Counted from the first letter of the stretch, positions 4,527 to 11,306 are shown. The stretch: 13,639 nucleotides of DNA from Lysobacteraceae bacterium UBA6001 (GCA_002429615.1 DJAN01000174.1:1-13639); one strand, 5' to 3'. Numbers and translations: made by a program. Notes: a model not told the origin generated them from the letters alone.

Positions 4527-7310
4527 TCAGCCCGAGCTTGCGGCGAGCCGGAGCAGGCGATGCTGGCGTTCCCACGCGCTGCGTTCGGCGTTTTCGGTGA
4601 GCTGGCGGCCCCAGGCCGCGTCGGCGAGGCGCCAGCCGGGAAGCACCGCCGCGCCTTCCGCACCCGCCTCCCAGGCGGCGGCGCTCAGGCGCGCGGCGGT
4701 AGCGACATCGGCGCGCTCTAGCGCGGCGGCGGCGACCAGTCGCAGCGTTTCGGCCGATGGCGTGGCGTCGGCGTCGGCCAGCCACTGCGCGACCAGCGCG
4801 ACCTGCTGCGCGCGTTCCGGCAAGGGGCGATGGCGCTGCCAGCCGAGCAGTGCCGCCAGCAGCACGCGGAACGCGCCGACGCGGGTCGGCGGCAGGTCGG
4901 CGGCGGCACTGGCGTGGGTGACCGCGGCCCGGTAGTGCGCTTCCGGTTCGCTGTGGTCGCGGGCGAGGGCGAGCGCGGTCTCGGCCTGTTCCATGATCAC
5001 GCCGGGTTGCGCCGGGAAGTCACTGTCGCGCAGGTCGGCGAGCAGCGCGGCAGCCTTGGCCAGCACGTTGCGCCGGGTGTCGCCATGTTCGTGGGCGGCG
5101 CGCAGGCGCAGGTAATACGCGCGTGCGAAGGTCACGGCCTGCTGTTCGCCGGCTTCGCGCACTGGCAGCGCTTCCAGGCGGGCGAGCACCGCGTCCGCCT
5201 CGGCGAGCCGCTGGCGCGCCGAGGGGCCCTGCAGCGATTGCGAGATATCCGCCAGCACGTGCACCCATGCGAGCCAGGGCGAGGCGCCCTCGGCCGCGGC
5301 CAAGGGATCGCGCACGCGCGCGGCCAGCGCGCGGTAGGCGGTGCTGCGGGCGGCCGGCGACAACGCCGCCAGTTGGCGGCGCTCGGCTTCGATGCTTTCG
5401 GCCAGCCAGATATCGCGCGTGGACGCATCGTCGAGCGTGGCCAGCGCGCGCTCGGCGTGGGCGGTGGCGCGTTGGTGGTGACGATCGCGCAGCGCGGCGG
5501 TCCCGGCGCCGGCTGCATGCAGCCACGCGGCGCGGGCGTGTTGCCGGCTCCATGCCGAGGACGCCTGCATCGGTTCGGGGCCGCGTGCCAGCACCGCATC
5601 CAGCCTGGCGAGCAGGGCCGCGCGTGCCTCGGGTTGGGCGACGGCCGATTCGTACAGCGCTTGCGCCCATTCCATCAACGCCGATTCACTGGCCATGCCC
5701 TGCGCGAAGCCGCGCTCATAGGCGGCGACGGCAGCATCGAGATGGACGATGCGCTGGGCAGGTGCGTCGGCATCGGCCAGCAGCAGATGGCAGCGCCCGA
5801 CCATTCGCGCCAAGGCGCCTTCCCGCGTGGGATCGATGGCCAGCGCCTGCCTGAAGGCGTGTGCCGCCTCCTGCGCGAGCGCGATGGGGGCGGGCGAATG
5901 CTCGGCAAGATTCCATGCGCACCAGCCGGCCATCGCCCAGGCGGTGGCCGGGGCATCGGCGTCGAGCACGGGGCGCAGCAGGGCCAACGCCTCGGCCTCG
6001 CGCCCCTGTGCGGCCAGGCGCCGCGCCTGTGCGCAGGCCTGGGCCAGCGCATTGTCAGGCGCTGGCGGTGCGTGGGAGGGTGCGTCGAAAAGCGGTTCAG
6101 CCGTCTCCGTGGGGATGTCCGCCGCTTCTCTGGGCAATGCGGTCGCCGTCGGCCGATGTGTTGCCACATGCACCGTCGTCGGTGGAATCGGCGCCGCGGC
6201 AAGCGGGAGGCCGGGCACGGGCGCCAGGCGGGTCGAATATTCCGGCGGTGTCGTCAGTGTCGTGACGCGCGGGCGACGCCAGGCCGCATCCGGTTCAACC
6301 GTCGTGTCGGCCACGGACGCCACGCGAGCCTGGTTCACGGTGTCCGGCGTAGCGGAGGCTTCCTCGGTCGATGGCAGCGGAGCGGAAGCCGCAGGCGGTT
6401 CGCTGATGATCGACGTGTCGCCAGCCGATTGCGCTGCAACCGGCAGCGGCACGATCACGGGCGATCCAGACACGGAAGGCGAGTGATCGGCGCGGGAGGA
6501 GGGCACGGCTTCGGCTGCCGCCGGCGTCGGGGGATTCGGCACCGCCGCTGGCGTGGCCGGCGTGCTGCGTCGACGCAGCGCTGCCTGGACCAGCCATTCC
6601 GGTGTCTCCAGGGTTTCATCTTGCGCCAAGGCCGGTTGCGCGCGCGCCGGCTTGGCCTGCGCTGGATTCCATACGCGCAGTTGTGCGCGTCTTGCGCGCC
6701 TGCGCCGCACGCGCCACAGCCACAACGCGAGCAGGAGCAGGGCGGCCAGCAGTGCCAGGGCCCAGTAAAGAAGCGGAAACGCTGCCAGCTGTTGCGCGGT
6801 GGAAGCCAGGAAGGGAGCGGACATGGCGGAGGCTGCAGCCGAGGAAGACGTGGAGGGCACGGGGATGGGCGCCGCGGCAGGCGCGGCCGATGCCAACTCA
6901 GTGGTGGGCGGCGCCTCGGTGGTGGGCGGCGCCGGGGGCATATCGGGCATGGCATGAGGTACGGCCGCCGTGACAGGTGCGGCCGCCTTGGCAGATATGG
7001 CGGCGGTGACAGGTGCGGCGGTGTGCAGGGCTTGAGCGGCGACAGGCCGCGTTCCGGGCGTGCGGACAGGTGCCGGCGACGGGCTACGGAAATGACCGGA
7101 GGATTCGCCCAGCAACGTGGCGCCGGACGACGCGGCCCGTGCCGCCGGGGCGGTATTGGCATGTCCGGTGATCGCCGGCCGCTGCGGCAGCGGCGCTTTC
7201 GTCGCGGCGGCTTCCAGTGCGGCACGCTGCCGTGCTTCTGGCGACATCAGGCAGCCGGCCATGAGCAGGCAGCAGGTCAAACCGGGTAGCGCGATCTCGA
7301 CGAACTTCAT
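4527..7310 (-). CDS. Membrane-anchored TPR-like protein with Pro/Ala-rich linkers, function unknown
   Basis: A 927-aa protein I cannot assign to a named family. The N-terminus has a hydrophobic signal ending in a lipobox-like LMAGC (Cys20), so it may be a lipoprotein or an uncleaved anchor. Residues 21-177 are a low-complexity Ala/Pro/Thr/Ser linker. A strong transmembrane helix (about 178-199, PLLYWALALLAALLLLALWLW) is followed by an Arg-rich stop-transfer stretch (200-210, VRRRRARRAQL). A second low-complexity linker spans about 245-415. From about 420 to the end it is helical with TPR-like repeats (for example EAAHAFRQALAIDPTREGAL, 481-500). By the positive-inside rule the linker is periplasmic and the TPR part cytoplasmic, loosely like FimV, but no LysM domain is seen. 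GGAGGG lies 7 nt before ATG 7310. The FkbM-like gene follows after 39 nt, so a scaffold role for that partner is possible (inference). Base composition matches its neighbours. Confidence 0.75.
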   Translation of the reverse strand: MKFVEIALPGLTCCLLMAGCLMSPEARQRAALEAAATKAPLPQRPAITGHANTAPAARAASSGATLLGESSGHFRSPSPAPVRTPGTRPVAAQALHTAAPVTAAISAKAAAPVTAAVPHAMPDMPPAPPTTEAPPTTELASAAPAAAPIPVPSTSSSAAASAMSAPFLASTAQQLAAFPLLYWALALLAALLLLALWLWRVRRRRARRAQLRVWNPAQAKPARAQPALAQDETLETPEWLVQAALRRRSTPATPAAVPNPPTPAAAEAVPSSRADHSPSVSGSPVIVPLPVAAQSAGDTSIISEPPAASAPLPSTEEASATPDTVNQARVASVADTTVEPDAAWRRPRVTTLTTPPEYSTRLAPVPGLPLAAAPIPPTTVHVATHRPTATALPREAADIPTETAEPLFDAPSHAPPAPDNALAQACAQARRLAAQGREAEALALLRPVLDADAPATAWAMAGWCAWNLAEHSPAPIALAQEAAHAFRQALAIDPTREGALARMVGRCHLLLADADAPAQRIVHLDAAVAAYERGFAQGMASESALMEWAQALYESAVAQPEARAALLARLDAVLARGPEPMQASSAWSRQHARAAWLHAAGAGTAALRDRHHQRATAHAERALATLDDASTRDIWLAESIEAERRQLAALSPAARSTAYRALAARVRDPLAAAEGASPWLAWVHVLADISQSLQGPSARQRLAEADAVLARLEALPVREAGEQQAVTFARAYYLRLRAAHEHGDTRRNVLAKAAALLADLRDSDFPAQPGVIMEQAETALALARDHSEPEAHYRAAVTHASAAADLPPTRVGAFRVLLAALLGWQRHRPLPERAQQVALVAQWLADADATPSAETLRLVAAAALERADVATAARLSAAAWEAGAEGAAVLPGWRLADAAWGRQLTENAERSAWERQHRLLRLAASSG
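6898..6933. repeat. 18-bp direct repeat, two copies, in the linker of the TPR-like gene
   Basis: Two adjacent 18-bp units (6898-6915 and 6916-6933) are identical at 17 of 18 positions and keep the reading frame. They encode the repeated PPTTEA/PPTTEL stretch of the periplasmic linker. A further 14-bp repeat (GTGACAGGTGCGGC at 6970-6983 and 7006-7019, 36 bp apart) encodes repeated APVTAA. These look like slippage products in a length-tolerant linker. Confidence 0.8.
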
Positions 7311-7583
7311 GTTCGTACCCTCCGCGTCGCGTCGCGGGAGGCGCGGCGCGCGGCATGGGCGAAACCGGCGGCCGGTTCACGAAAGCACAGGCGCCGCGGT
7401 GCCGGGTGGAAGTGAGCTGCGCGCGACATTAGCGCATCCCGTGCGGGCGCGCGTGCGCGATTTGGCAGAAGGGCGGATTCATAATCCGCGCAGCGTAGGC
7501 AGTGGCCTCTGAAAGGCCGCCTTCGGTCACTTTCGCCGTTAGATTCTTCTAATAGCGGTGCCGCGCATTCGCTGGTGCCAGAC
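7311..7583. other. Intergenic region upstream of the TPR-like gene
   Basis: About 270 bp with no convincing gene. It holds the GGAGGG ribosome binding site (7318-7323) of the TPR-like gene and several small dyads: GCGGATT-CAT-AATCCGC (7473-7489), GGCCT-N5-AGGCC near 7505-7519, and an AT-rich TTAGA-TTCT-TCTAA (7539-7552). On the minus strand the first dyad contains TATGAA, a possible -10, but no matching -35 is present at 16-18 bp. The promoter of the 927-aa gene must lie here, but I cannot place it. Confidence 0.5.
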
Positions 7584-7614
7584 AAAAACAAAGCCCGGCG
7601 CTAGGCCGGGCTTT
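7584..7614 (-). terminator. Intrinsic terminator of tRNA unit 2 (downstream copy)
   Basis: On the minus strand, a perfect 10-bp stem AAAGCCCGGC/GCCGGGCTTT (7590-7599 with 7605-7614) with a 5-nt loop is followed by G and five T residues (TGTTTTTG reading). It sits 7 nt after the tRNA-Glu CCA end. A classic Rho-independent terminator, also placed to end transcription before the TPR-like gene region. Confidence 0.9.
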
Positions 7615-7621
7615 GAAGAAG

Positions 7622-7697
7622 TGGCGTCCCCACGGGGATTCGAACCCCGGTCGCTACCGTGAAAGGGTAATGTCCTAGGCCTCTAGACGATGGGGAC
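7622..7697 (-). tRNA. tRNA-Glu (anticodon UUC), copy 2
   Basis: A 76-nt cloverleaf with encoded CCA (7622-7624). Acceptor GTCCCCA pairs with TGGGGAC, the discriminator is G, and the T-arm reads GGTTCGAATCC. The anticodon loop reads CTTTCAC with UUC in the anticodon position. It closely resembles bacterial tRNA-Glu. Sequence is identical to the copy at 7980-8055. Confidence 0.97.
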
Positions 7698-7716
7698 GCA
7701 GTAAAACTTTTGCAGA

Positions 7717-7735
7717 CGGACAGGCCTGGTGTCCG
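7717..7735 (-). other. Conserved hairpin in the Ala-Glu spacer (copy 2)
   Basis: CGGACA/TGTCCG, 6-bp stem with a 7-nt loop, lying just after the CCA end of tRNA-Ala. The same 19-nt hairpin is kept in the other unit while the rest of the spacer has diverged. Possibly a processing signal for separating the two tRNAs. Confidence 0.6.
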
Positions 7736-7740
7736 AAAGT

Positions 7741-7816
<76 letters not shown>

Positions 7817-7835
7817 ACGATGCTGCGAGCCGCCT

Positions 7836-7864
7836 ATCATAGCGGCCCTTTGGGCGCTTGGGAA
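7836..7864 (-). promoter_or_regulatory. Promoter of tRNA unit 2
   Basis: On the minus strand TTCCCA (7859-7864) and TATGAT (7836-7841) are 17 bp apart, and the tRNA-Ala 5' end follows 19 nt after the -10. The stretch after the -10 is GC-rich, as in stringently controlled tRNA promoters. An eight-base G run on the plus strand (7865-7872) touches the -35. Confidence 0.65.
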
Positions 7865-7949
7865 GGGGGGGGTCGAAATCGATCCGCCTTCCTTGTCCTG
7901 CACCCGCCGGGCTGATCCGGAAGGCTGACAGGGCTGCCCGCATAAAAAC

Positions 7950-7974
7950 AAAACCCGGCGCCAGGCCGGGTTTT
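7950..7974 (-). terminator. Intrinsic terminator of tRNA unit 1 (upstream copy)
   Basis: Perfect 10-bp stem AAAACCCGGC/GCCGGGTTTT with a 5-nt loop, followed on the minus strand by TGTTTTTATG (T run 7944-7948). It is homologous to the terminator at 7590-7614, but one stem pair is A-T here and G-C there, with both sides changed together. Confidence 0.9.
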
Positions 7975-7979
7975 GAAGA

Positions 7980-8055
7980 TGGCGTCCCCACGGGGATTCG
8001 AACCCCGGTCGCTACCGTGAAAGGGTAATGTCCTAGGCCTCTAGACGATGGGGAC
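7980..8055 (-). tRNA. tRNA-Glu (anticodon UUC), copy 1
   Basis: A 76-nt tRNA with encoded CCA (7980-7982), identical over its full length to the copy at 7622-7697. UUC anticodon in loop CTTTCAC. Second gene of the upstream tRNA unit, followed 5 nt later by its own terminator. Confidence 0.97.
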
Positions 8056-8075
8056 GTTTTGATTCTTTCGCGATC

Positions 8076-8094
8076 CGGACAGGCCTGGTGTCCG
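8076..8094 (-). other. Conserved hairpin in the Ala-Glu spacer (copy 1)
   Basis: Same CGGACA/TGTCCG hairpin with 7-nt loop as at 7717-7735, 4 nt after the CCA end of tRNA-Ala (5 nt in the other copy). Sequence on its tRNA-Glu side differs between the two units, so the hairpin itself appears conserved. Confidence 0.6.
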
Positions 8095-8098
8095 AAGT

Positions 8099-8174
<76 letters not shown>

Positions 8175-8192
8175 ACGTCGCTGAGGACCGAA

Positions 8193-8230
8193 ATCATATC
8201 TGCGGGTTCACGCACGCGCAAGTTTTTTTT
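8193..8230 (-). promoter_or_regulatory. Promoter of tRNA unit 1 with A-tract UP-like element
   Basis: On the minus strand TTGCGC (8216-8221) and TATGAT (8193-8198) are 17 bp apart. An uninterrupted run of eight A residues (8223-8230) sits directly upstream of the -35, where an UP element that contacts the RNA polymerase alpha subunit would lie. The tRNA-Ala begins 18 nt after the -10. Confidence 0.7.
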
Positions 8231-8253
8231 CACGACGATGAAGCCGTGCGCGA

Positions 8254-8288
8254 CATGCCGCGCGCATGCATGTGCATGCGGCGGCATG
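8254..8288 (-). terminator. Long hairpin just after the GH30 gene (terminator-like, no U-run)
   Basis: Sixteen base pairs interrupted by one bulged G: CATGCCGC pairs with GCGGCATG (8254-8261 with 8281-8288), and CGCATGCA pairs with TGCATGCG (8263-8270 with 8273-8280), leaving a 2-nt apex. It begins 9 nt after the GH30 stop codon. There is no T run on either side, so it is not a canonical intrinsic terminator. It may protect the mRNA 3' end or block read-through into the co-oriented tRNA unit. Confidence 0.6.
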
Positions 8289-8297
8289 CGGCATCGA

Positions 8298-9737
8298 TCA
8301 ACGCAGCAGCGTCTGGATCGCGTGCGCCGGAATCTCCACCTGCGCCGATGCGGTACCCACGTAGTAGTTATAGGTGATCGCCTTGTCGGTCGGGTTCATC
8401 ACGATGGTGGCGAGCTTGCCGTCCTGGTTGATGAAGCCGGTGGCGAGCAGGTTGCTGCGGCTGCTGGCCACGCTCACGCGGCGCGCTTCGGGGCGCACGA
8501 AGCGCGAGAAATGACCGATGAAGTAGTAGCTCGGGGTATAGATCAGCTCGCCGCTGCGGGTGTCGGCGTGGATCGGCGCGAAGCACCAGTTGCCGACATG
8601 GTTCGGGCCGCCTTTTTCATCGAGCAGGATGTTCCAGTCGGTCCAGCCGACCACGCCGTTGTTGAAGTCGTGGATCATGCTCTGGCCATAGCGTTCGCCG
8701 TTGGCCCAGTCCTGCAGGCGCGCCGGATCGTACTTCTCCACCGACGCCTCGGTCAGCAGGATCGGCTTGTCGGCCCAGGCTTCGTGCACCTTGCCGACGT
8801 TGTCGAACATCGGGTCGAAGCCGGCCCAGGTTTCGTACCAGTGGAAGCCCATGCCCCAGGCGTACTTGGCCGCTTCCGGATCGCCGAAGATCACCTGCGC
8901 GCGGTAGTTCATCATGTCGCGGTTGTGGTCCCACACGATGATCTTCTTGTCGCCATAGCCGGCCTTGGCCATCACCGGGCCGAGATGGTCCTTGAGGAAG
9001 TCGCGCTCCTGCTCGGCGGTGTAGATCATCGACTCCCACTTCTGCACGGCCATCGGCTCGTTCTGCAGGCTGATGCCCCAGATCGGAATGCCTTCGGCCT
9101 CGTACGCCTTGATGAACTTGGTGTAGTAGGTCGCCCAGGCATCGGCGTACTCCGGCAGCAGCGAGCCGCCGCGCAGCATGCTCTTGTTGGTCTTCATGAA
9201 GGCCGGCGCGCTCCACGGGCTGACGAACATCGTCAGCTGGCCACCGGCCGCGGCGATCGCCTGCTTGATCATCGGGATCCGGAACTGGCGGTCGTGGTCG
9301 ATGCTGAAGGTCTTCAGCGTCTTGTCGCCTTCCTTGATGTAGGTGTAGCTGGCCGAGCTGAAGTCCGAGCTGTGGATGCTGGTGCGGGCCAGGGTGTAGC
9401 CGATGCCCTGGTTCGGGTCGTAGTAGGCCTTGAGGAATTCGGCCTGCTTCTCCTTGGACAGCTTGGCGAAGACTTCGGCGCTGGAATCGGTGATCGCGCC
9501 ACCGATGCCCATCACGGTCTGGAAGCGCTTGTCCGGATCGACGAACACTGAGTTCTCGACCTCGGTCAGCGCGTGCCCGGGCTTGAGCTGCACGTCCTGG
9601 CCCCGGGCCAGGCGCTGGTCGGTGCCGGCGGCGGAGGTGAAGACCTGCACGGAGGTCGAGGCGGCGGGCGAGGTCTGCGCCGAGGCCGACAACGAGGTGC
9701 CGAGCAGCAGGGCGGACAACAGGGCGGTGTGCTTCAT
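8298..9737 (-). CDS. Secreted GH30-family glycoside hydrolase (glucosylceramidase-like)
   Basis: A 479-aa retaining beta-glycosidase of family GH30. The Sec signal peptide is MKHTALLSALLLGTSLSASA with cleavage after residue 20, so it works in the periplasm or outside the cell. The (beta/alpha)8 barrel shows GIGGAITDSSAEVF (77-90), YTLARTSIHSSDFS (114-127), the acid/base Glu227 in SLQNEP (223-228), FHWYETW (298-304) and the nucleophile Glu330 in LLTEAS (327-332). VGWTDWNILLDEKGGPNHVGN (363-383) and GHFSRFVRPEARRV (408-421) closely follow human glucocerebrosidase, and a C-terminal beta-sandwich completes the fold. Both catalytic residues are present, so it should be active. The substrate is uncertain: glucosylceramide, beta-1,6-glucan or another beta-glucoside. 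ATG 9737 is chosen because an in-frame ATG at 9794 would place 19 Arg/Pro-rich residues before the signal peptide; GGAGAG lies about 11 nt upstream. Stand-alone gene, divergent from the antiporter. Confidence 0.92.
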   Translation of the reverse strand: MKHTALLSALLLGTSLSASAQTSPAASTSVQVFTSAAGTDQRLARGQDVQLKPGHALTEVENSVFVDPDKRFQTVMGIGGAITDSSAEVFAKLSKEKQAEFLKAYYDPNQGIGYTLARTSIHSSDFSSASYTYIKEGDKTLKTFSIDHDRQFRIPMIKQAIAAAGGQLTMFVSPWSAPAFMKTNKSMLRGGSLLPEYADAWATYYTKFIKAYEAEGIPIWGISLQNEPMAVQKWESMIYTAEQERDFLKDHLGPVMAKAGYGDKKIIVWDHNRDMMNYRAQVIFGDPEAAKYAWGMGFHWYETWAGFDPMFDNVGKVHEAWADKPILLTEASVEKYDPARLQDWANGERYGQSMIHDFNNGVVGWTDWNILLDEKGGPNHVGNWCFAPIHADTRSGELIYTPSYYFIGHFSRFVRPEARRVSVASSRSNLLATGFINQDGKLATIVMNPTDKAITYNYYVGTASAQVEIPAHAIQTLLR

Positions 9738-9772
9738 GGTGGTTGGGTCTCTCCGGCGGGGCGCGGGCGGGT

Positions 9773-9789
9773 CCGGCGCCACGCGCCGG
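9773..9789 (-). promoter_or_regulatory. Dyad in the GH30 5' region
   Basis: Perfect 7-bp inverted repeat CCGGCGC/GCGCCGG with a 3-nt loop, about 36 nt upstream of the GH30 start. It could be an operator or an mRNA leader hairpin. The rest of the 223-bp divergent region (9738-9960) shows no clear pair of -35/-10 elements for GH30. Confidence 0.35.
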
Positions 9790-9893
9790 CGCATTCATCG
9801 CGCAGGGAAGCAGGTTGTTTAACGGCTGGCGGCGCCGAAGTCTTGCCGCGCTGCGGCATGACCACCCGGCGCCATGGCCTTCGATGACAGCGC

Positions 9894-9924
9894 TTGGCAT
9901 TGCCACCCCTCGATACCTTACGAT
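9894..9924 (+). promoter_or_regulatory. Weak promoter candidate of the antiporter gene
   Basis: TTGGCA (9894-9899) and TACGAT (9919-9924) on the plus strand, spaced 19 bp, which is longer than optimal. A start near 9931 would leave a leader of about 30 nt before ATG 9961 and would favour that start over the upstream in-frame ATG at 9874. Confidence 0.25.
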
Positions 9925-9960
9925 CCGCCCTCTGTCGCCTTCACGGTTCTTCACGCCGCC

Positions 9961-11184
9961 ATGCCCGTCCTCACCGCCCTGCTGCTCGATGCGGCGATCT
10001 TCATCGGCCTGGCGTGGGTCGTATGGCGCGTGTGCGGCCGCACCTTTCCTTTCGCGATCGTGCCGATCGCCATCGGCCTGGCCATTGCCGGCTTCGGCGG
10101 CCTGCCGGCGTCGTGGGGCGTGCCCTCCAGCAGCGGGCAGACCATCGGCTGGTTCGGCGTGCTGCTGCTGGCCTTCGCCGCCGGCCTGGAGACACGTCAT
10201 GCGATGAGCGGCCCGCGCTCCACGGTCGAGCAGGGCGCCTCGGCGCGGCGGGTGATCGCCGCGGCCAGCATGGCCATCCTGCTGCCGTTCGTCGCCGGCA
10301 CGCTGCTGGCCTATTACGTGCTCGCCGGGTTCCCGCAATGGGGCGTGGCCGGCGCGCATCCGGTGCTGGGTGCGTTGGCGGTCGGCCTGTGCGTGGCGGT
10401 CAGCGCGCTGCCGGTGCTGATCGGCATCGTGCGCGAGCTGACTCCCTCGCAGCGTCCCTACGGGCGTATCGCGGTGCGCATCGCGGTGATCGACGATGCC
10501 GCGCTGTGGATCGGCCTGACCGTGCTGCTGTTGCTGGCGCGGCGCGGCGAAGGCTGGGCCTTCAGTGGCTGGCATGTGCTGGCGGTGTGCGTGCCGGTGC
10601 TGCTGCTGGTGCTGAGCCGGGCACTGCGCGGCTGGGTGCCGCCGGCATGGGCGCTGTGCCTGCTGCTGCCGGCCTATCTGGGCGCCGGCGCCTGGGCCAG
10701 CACGCAGCTCGGCCTGCACGAACTGCTCGGCGCCTATTTCGCCGGTGTCGCGGTGCCGGCGGCATGGCTGCGGCGGGTGCCGATCGAGCGCCTCGGCCAG
10801 CTCGCCTTGATGGTGCTGGCGCCGATGTTCTTCGGCCACAGCGGCTTGAAGGTGCATGGCGACGCGCTGACCTGGAGCACGCTGCAGGTGGCGCTGCTGG
10901 TGCTGGGGGTCTCGGTGCTGGCCAAGCTGGCCGCGGTGCTGCTGTATCCGCCGATGCGCAACGGCAGCCGCCGCGAAACCCTGGCCATCGGCGTGCTGCT
11001 GCAATGCAAGGGGCTGATGGAGATCGTCGCGGCGACGATCCTGCGCGATGCCGGGCTGATCTCCGAGTTCGCCTTCGCGGTGCTGACCACGCTGGCGATC
11101 CTGTCCACGCTGCTGACCGGGCCGTTGTTCCGCTGGTTGATGGCGCGACAGGAAGCGCCGGCAGTCGAGCACGTCACGCGCTGA
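9961..11184 (+). CDS. CPA2-type cation/proton antiporter
   Basis: An inner-membrane monovalent cation:proton antiporter of the CPA2 group (NapA/KefB-like transporter domain), exchanging Na+ or K+ for protons. The 407-aa protein is almost wholly hydrophobic, with about 12 helices starting at residue 4. The paired aspartates D178-D179 (AVIDDAALWIGL) match the TM5 Asp-Asp ion-binding motif of electrogenic antiporters. AGLETRHAM (74-82) and the FFGHSGLKV segment near residue 295 match conserved CPA2 positions. It has no C-terminal RCK/TrkA-N domain, so it is not a full KefB/KefC. An in-frame ATG at 9874 would add 29 polar residues before TM1. Neither start has a clear Shine-Dalgarno, and I prefer 9961. 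It is divergent from GH30 and 122 nt ahead of the ArcD genes. The transported ion cannot be read from the sequence. Confidence 0.85.
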   Translation: MPVLTALLLDAAIFIGLAWVVWRVCGRTFPFAIVPIAIGLAIAGFGGLPASWGVPSSSGQTIGWFGVLLLAFAAGLETRHAMSGPRSTVEQGASARRVIAAASMAILLPFVAGTLLAYYVLAGFPQWGVAGAHPVLGALAVGLCVAVSALPVLIGIVRELTPSQRPYGRIAVRIAVIDDAALWIGLTVLLLLARRGEGWAFSGWHVLAVCVPVLLLVLSRALRGWVPPAWALCLLLPAYLGAGAWASTQLGLHELLGAYFAGVAVPAAWLRRVPIERLGQLALMVLAPMFFGHSGLKVHGDALTWSTLQVALLVLGVSVLAKLAAVLLYPPMRNGSRRETLAIGVLLQCKGLMEIVAATILRDAGLISEFAFAVLTTLAILSTLLTGPLFRWLMARQEAPAVEHVTR

Positions 11185-11199
11185 GGCCGGGCATCAGCG

Positions 11200-11219
11200 G
11201 CGCCCTGAATGCAGGGCGC
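11200..11219 (+). terminator. Hairpin after the antiporter gene
   Basis: Perfect 8-bp stem GCGCCCTG/CAGGGCGC with a 4-nt AATG loop, 15 nt after the antiporter stop codon. No T run follows, so it may be a weak terminator or a 3' stabiliser. Confidence 0.5.
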
Positions 11220-11229
11220 GGCAGGGCGT

Positions 11230-11249
11230 CGGCGATCCTCACATCGCCG
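11230..11249 (+). promoter_or_regulatory. Dyad upstream of the first ArcD gene
   Basis: Perfect inverted repeat CGGCGAT-N6-ATCGCCG in the 122-nt gap, about 57 nt before the arcD start. It overlaps the first bases of GTGACA (11249-11254), which resembles a -35, although no good -10 follows at 17 bp. It is a candidate operator. It does not match the Anr/FNR consensus TTGAT-N4-ATCAA that controls arcDABC in Pseudomonas. Confidence 0.35.
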
Positions 11250-11306
11250 TGACACTGCTGGCCGAATGCTGACTGGACGTGCAGCTACGGCGAAGGAGCA
11301 CCGGCC

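Noticed and set aside
4830..7289. Very long open frame on the plus strand (819 codons) opposite the TPR-like gene
   Set aside because: The product is Arg/Gly/His-rich with no domain or hydrophobic pattern. It is the usual antisense open frame in high-GC coding DNA.
7473..7489. GCGGATT-CAT-AATCCGC on the plus strand looks like a Met/Ile2-type anticodon arm (loop TTCATAA)
   Set aside because: The flanks cannot form a D-arm, there is no GTTC-type T-arm and no acceptor stem, so it is not a tRNA gene. It is listed only as a dyad in the intergenic region.
7886..7925. GCCTTCC/GGAAGGC inverted repeat between the two tRNA units
   Set aside because: A 7-bp stem with a 26-nt loop is expected by chance in such GC-rich spacer, and nothing else supports a function.
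9874..9960. Upstream in-frame ATG that would lengthen the antiporter by 29 residues
   Set aside because: The extra residues are polar and precede the first membrane helix, and no ribosome binding site is seen. It is not fully excluded, since 9961 also lacks one.
8617..11172. 851-codon minus-strand frame across the GH30 and antiporter genes
   Set aside because: It spans two genes on both strands and is Gln/Arg/His-rich low complexity. It is a shadow of the real coding frames.
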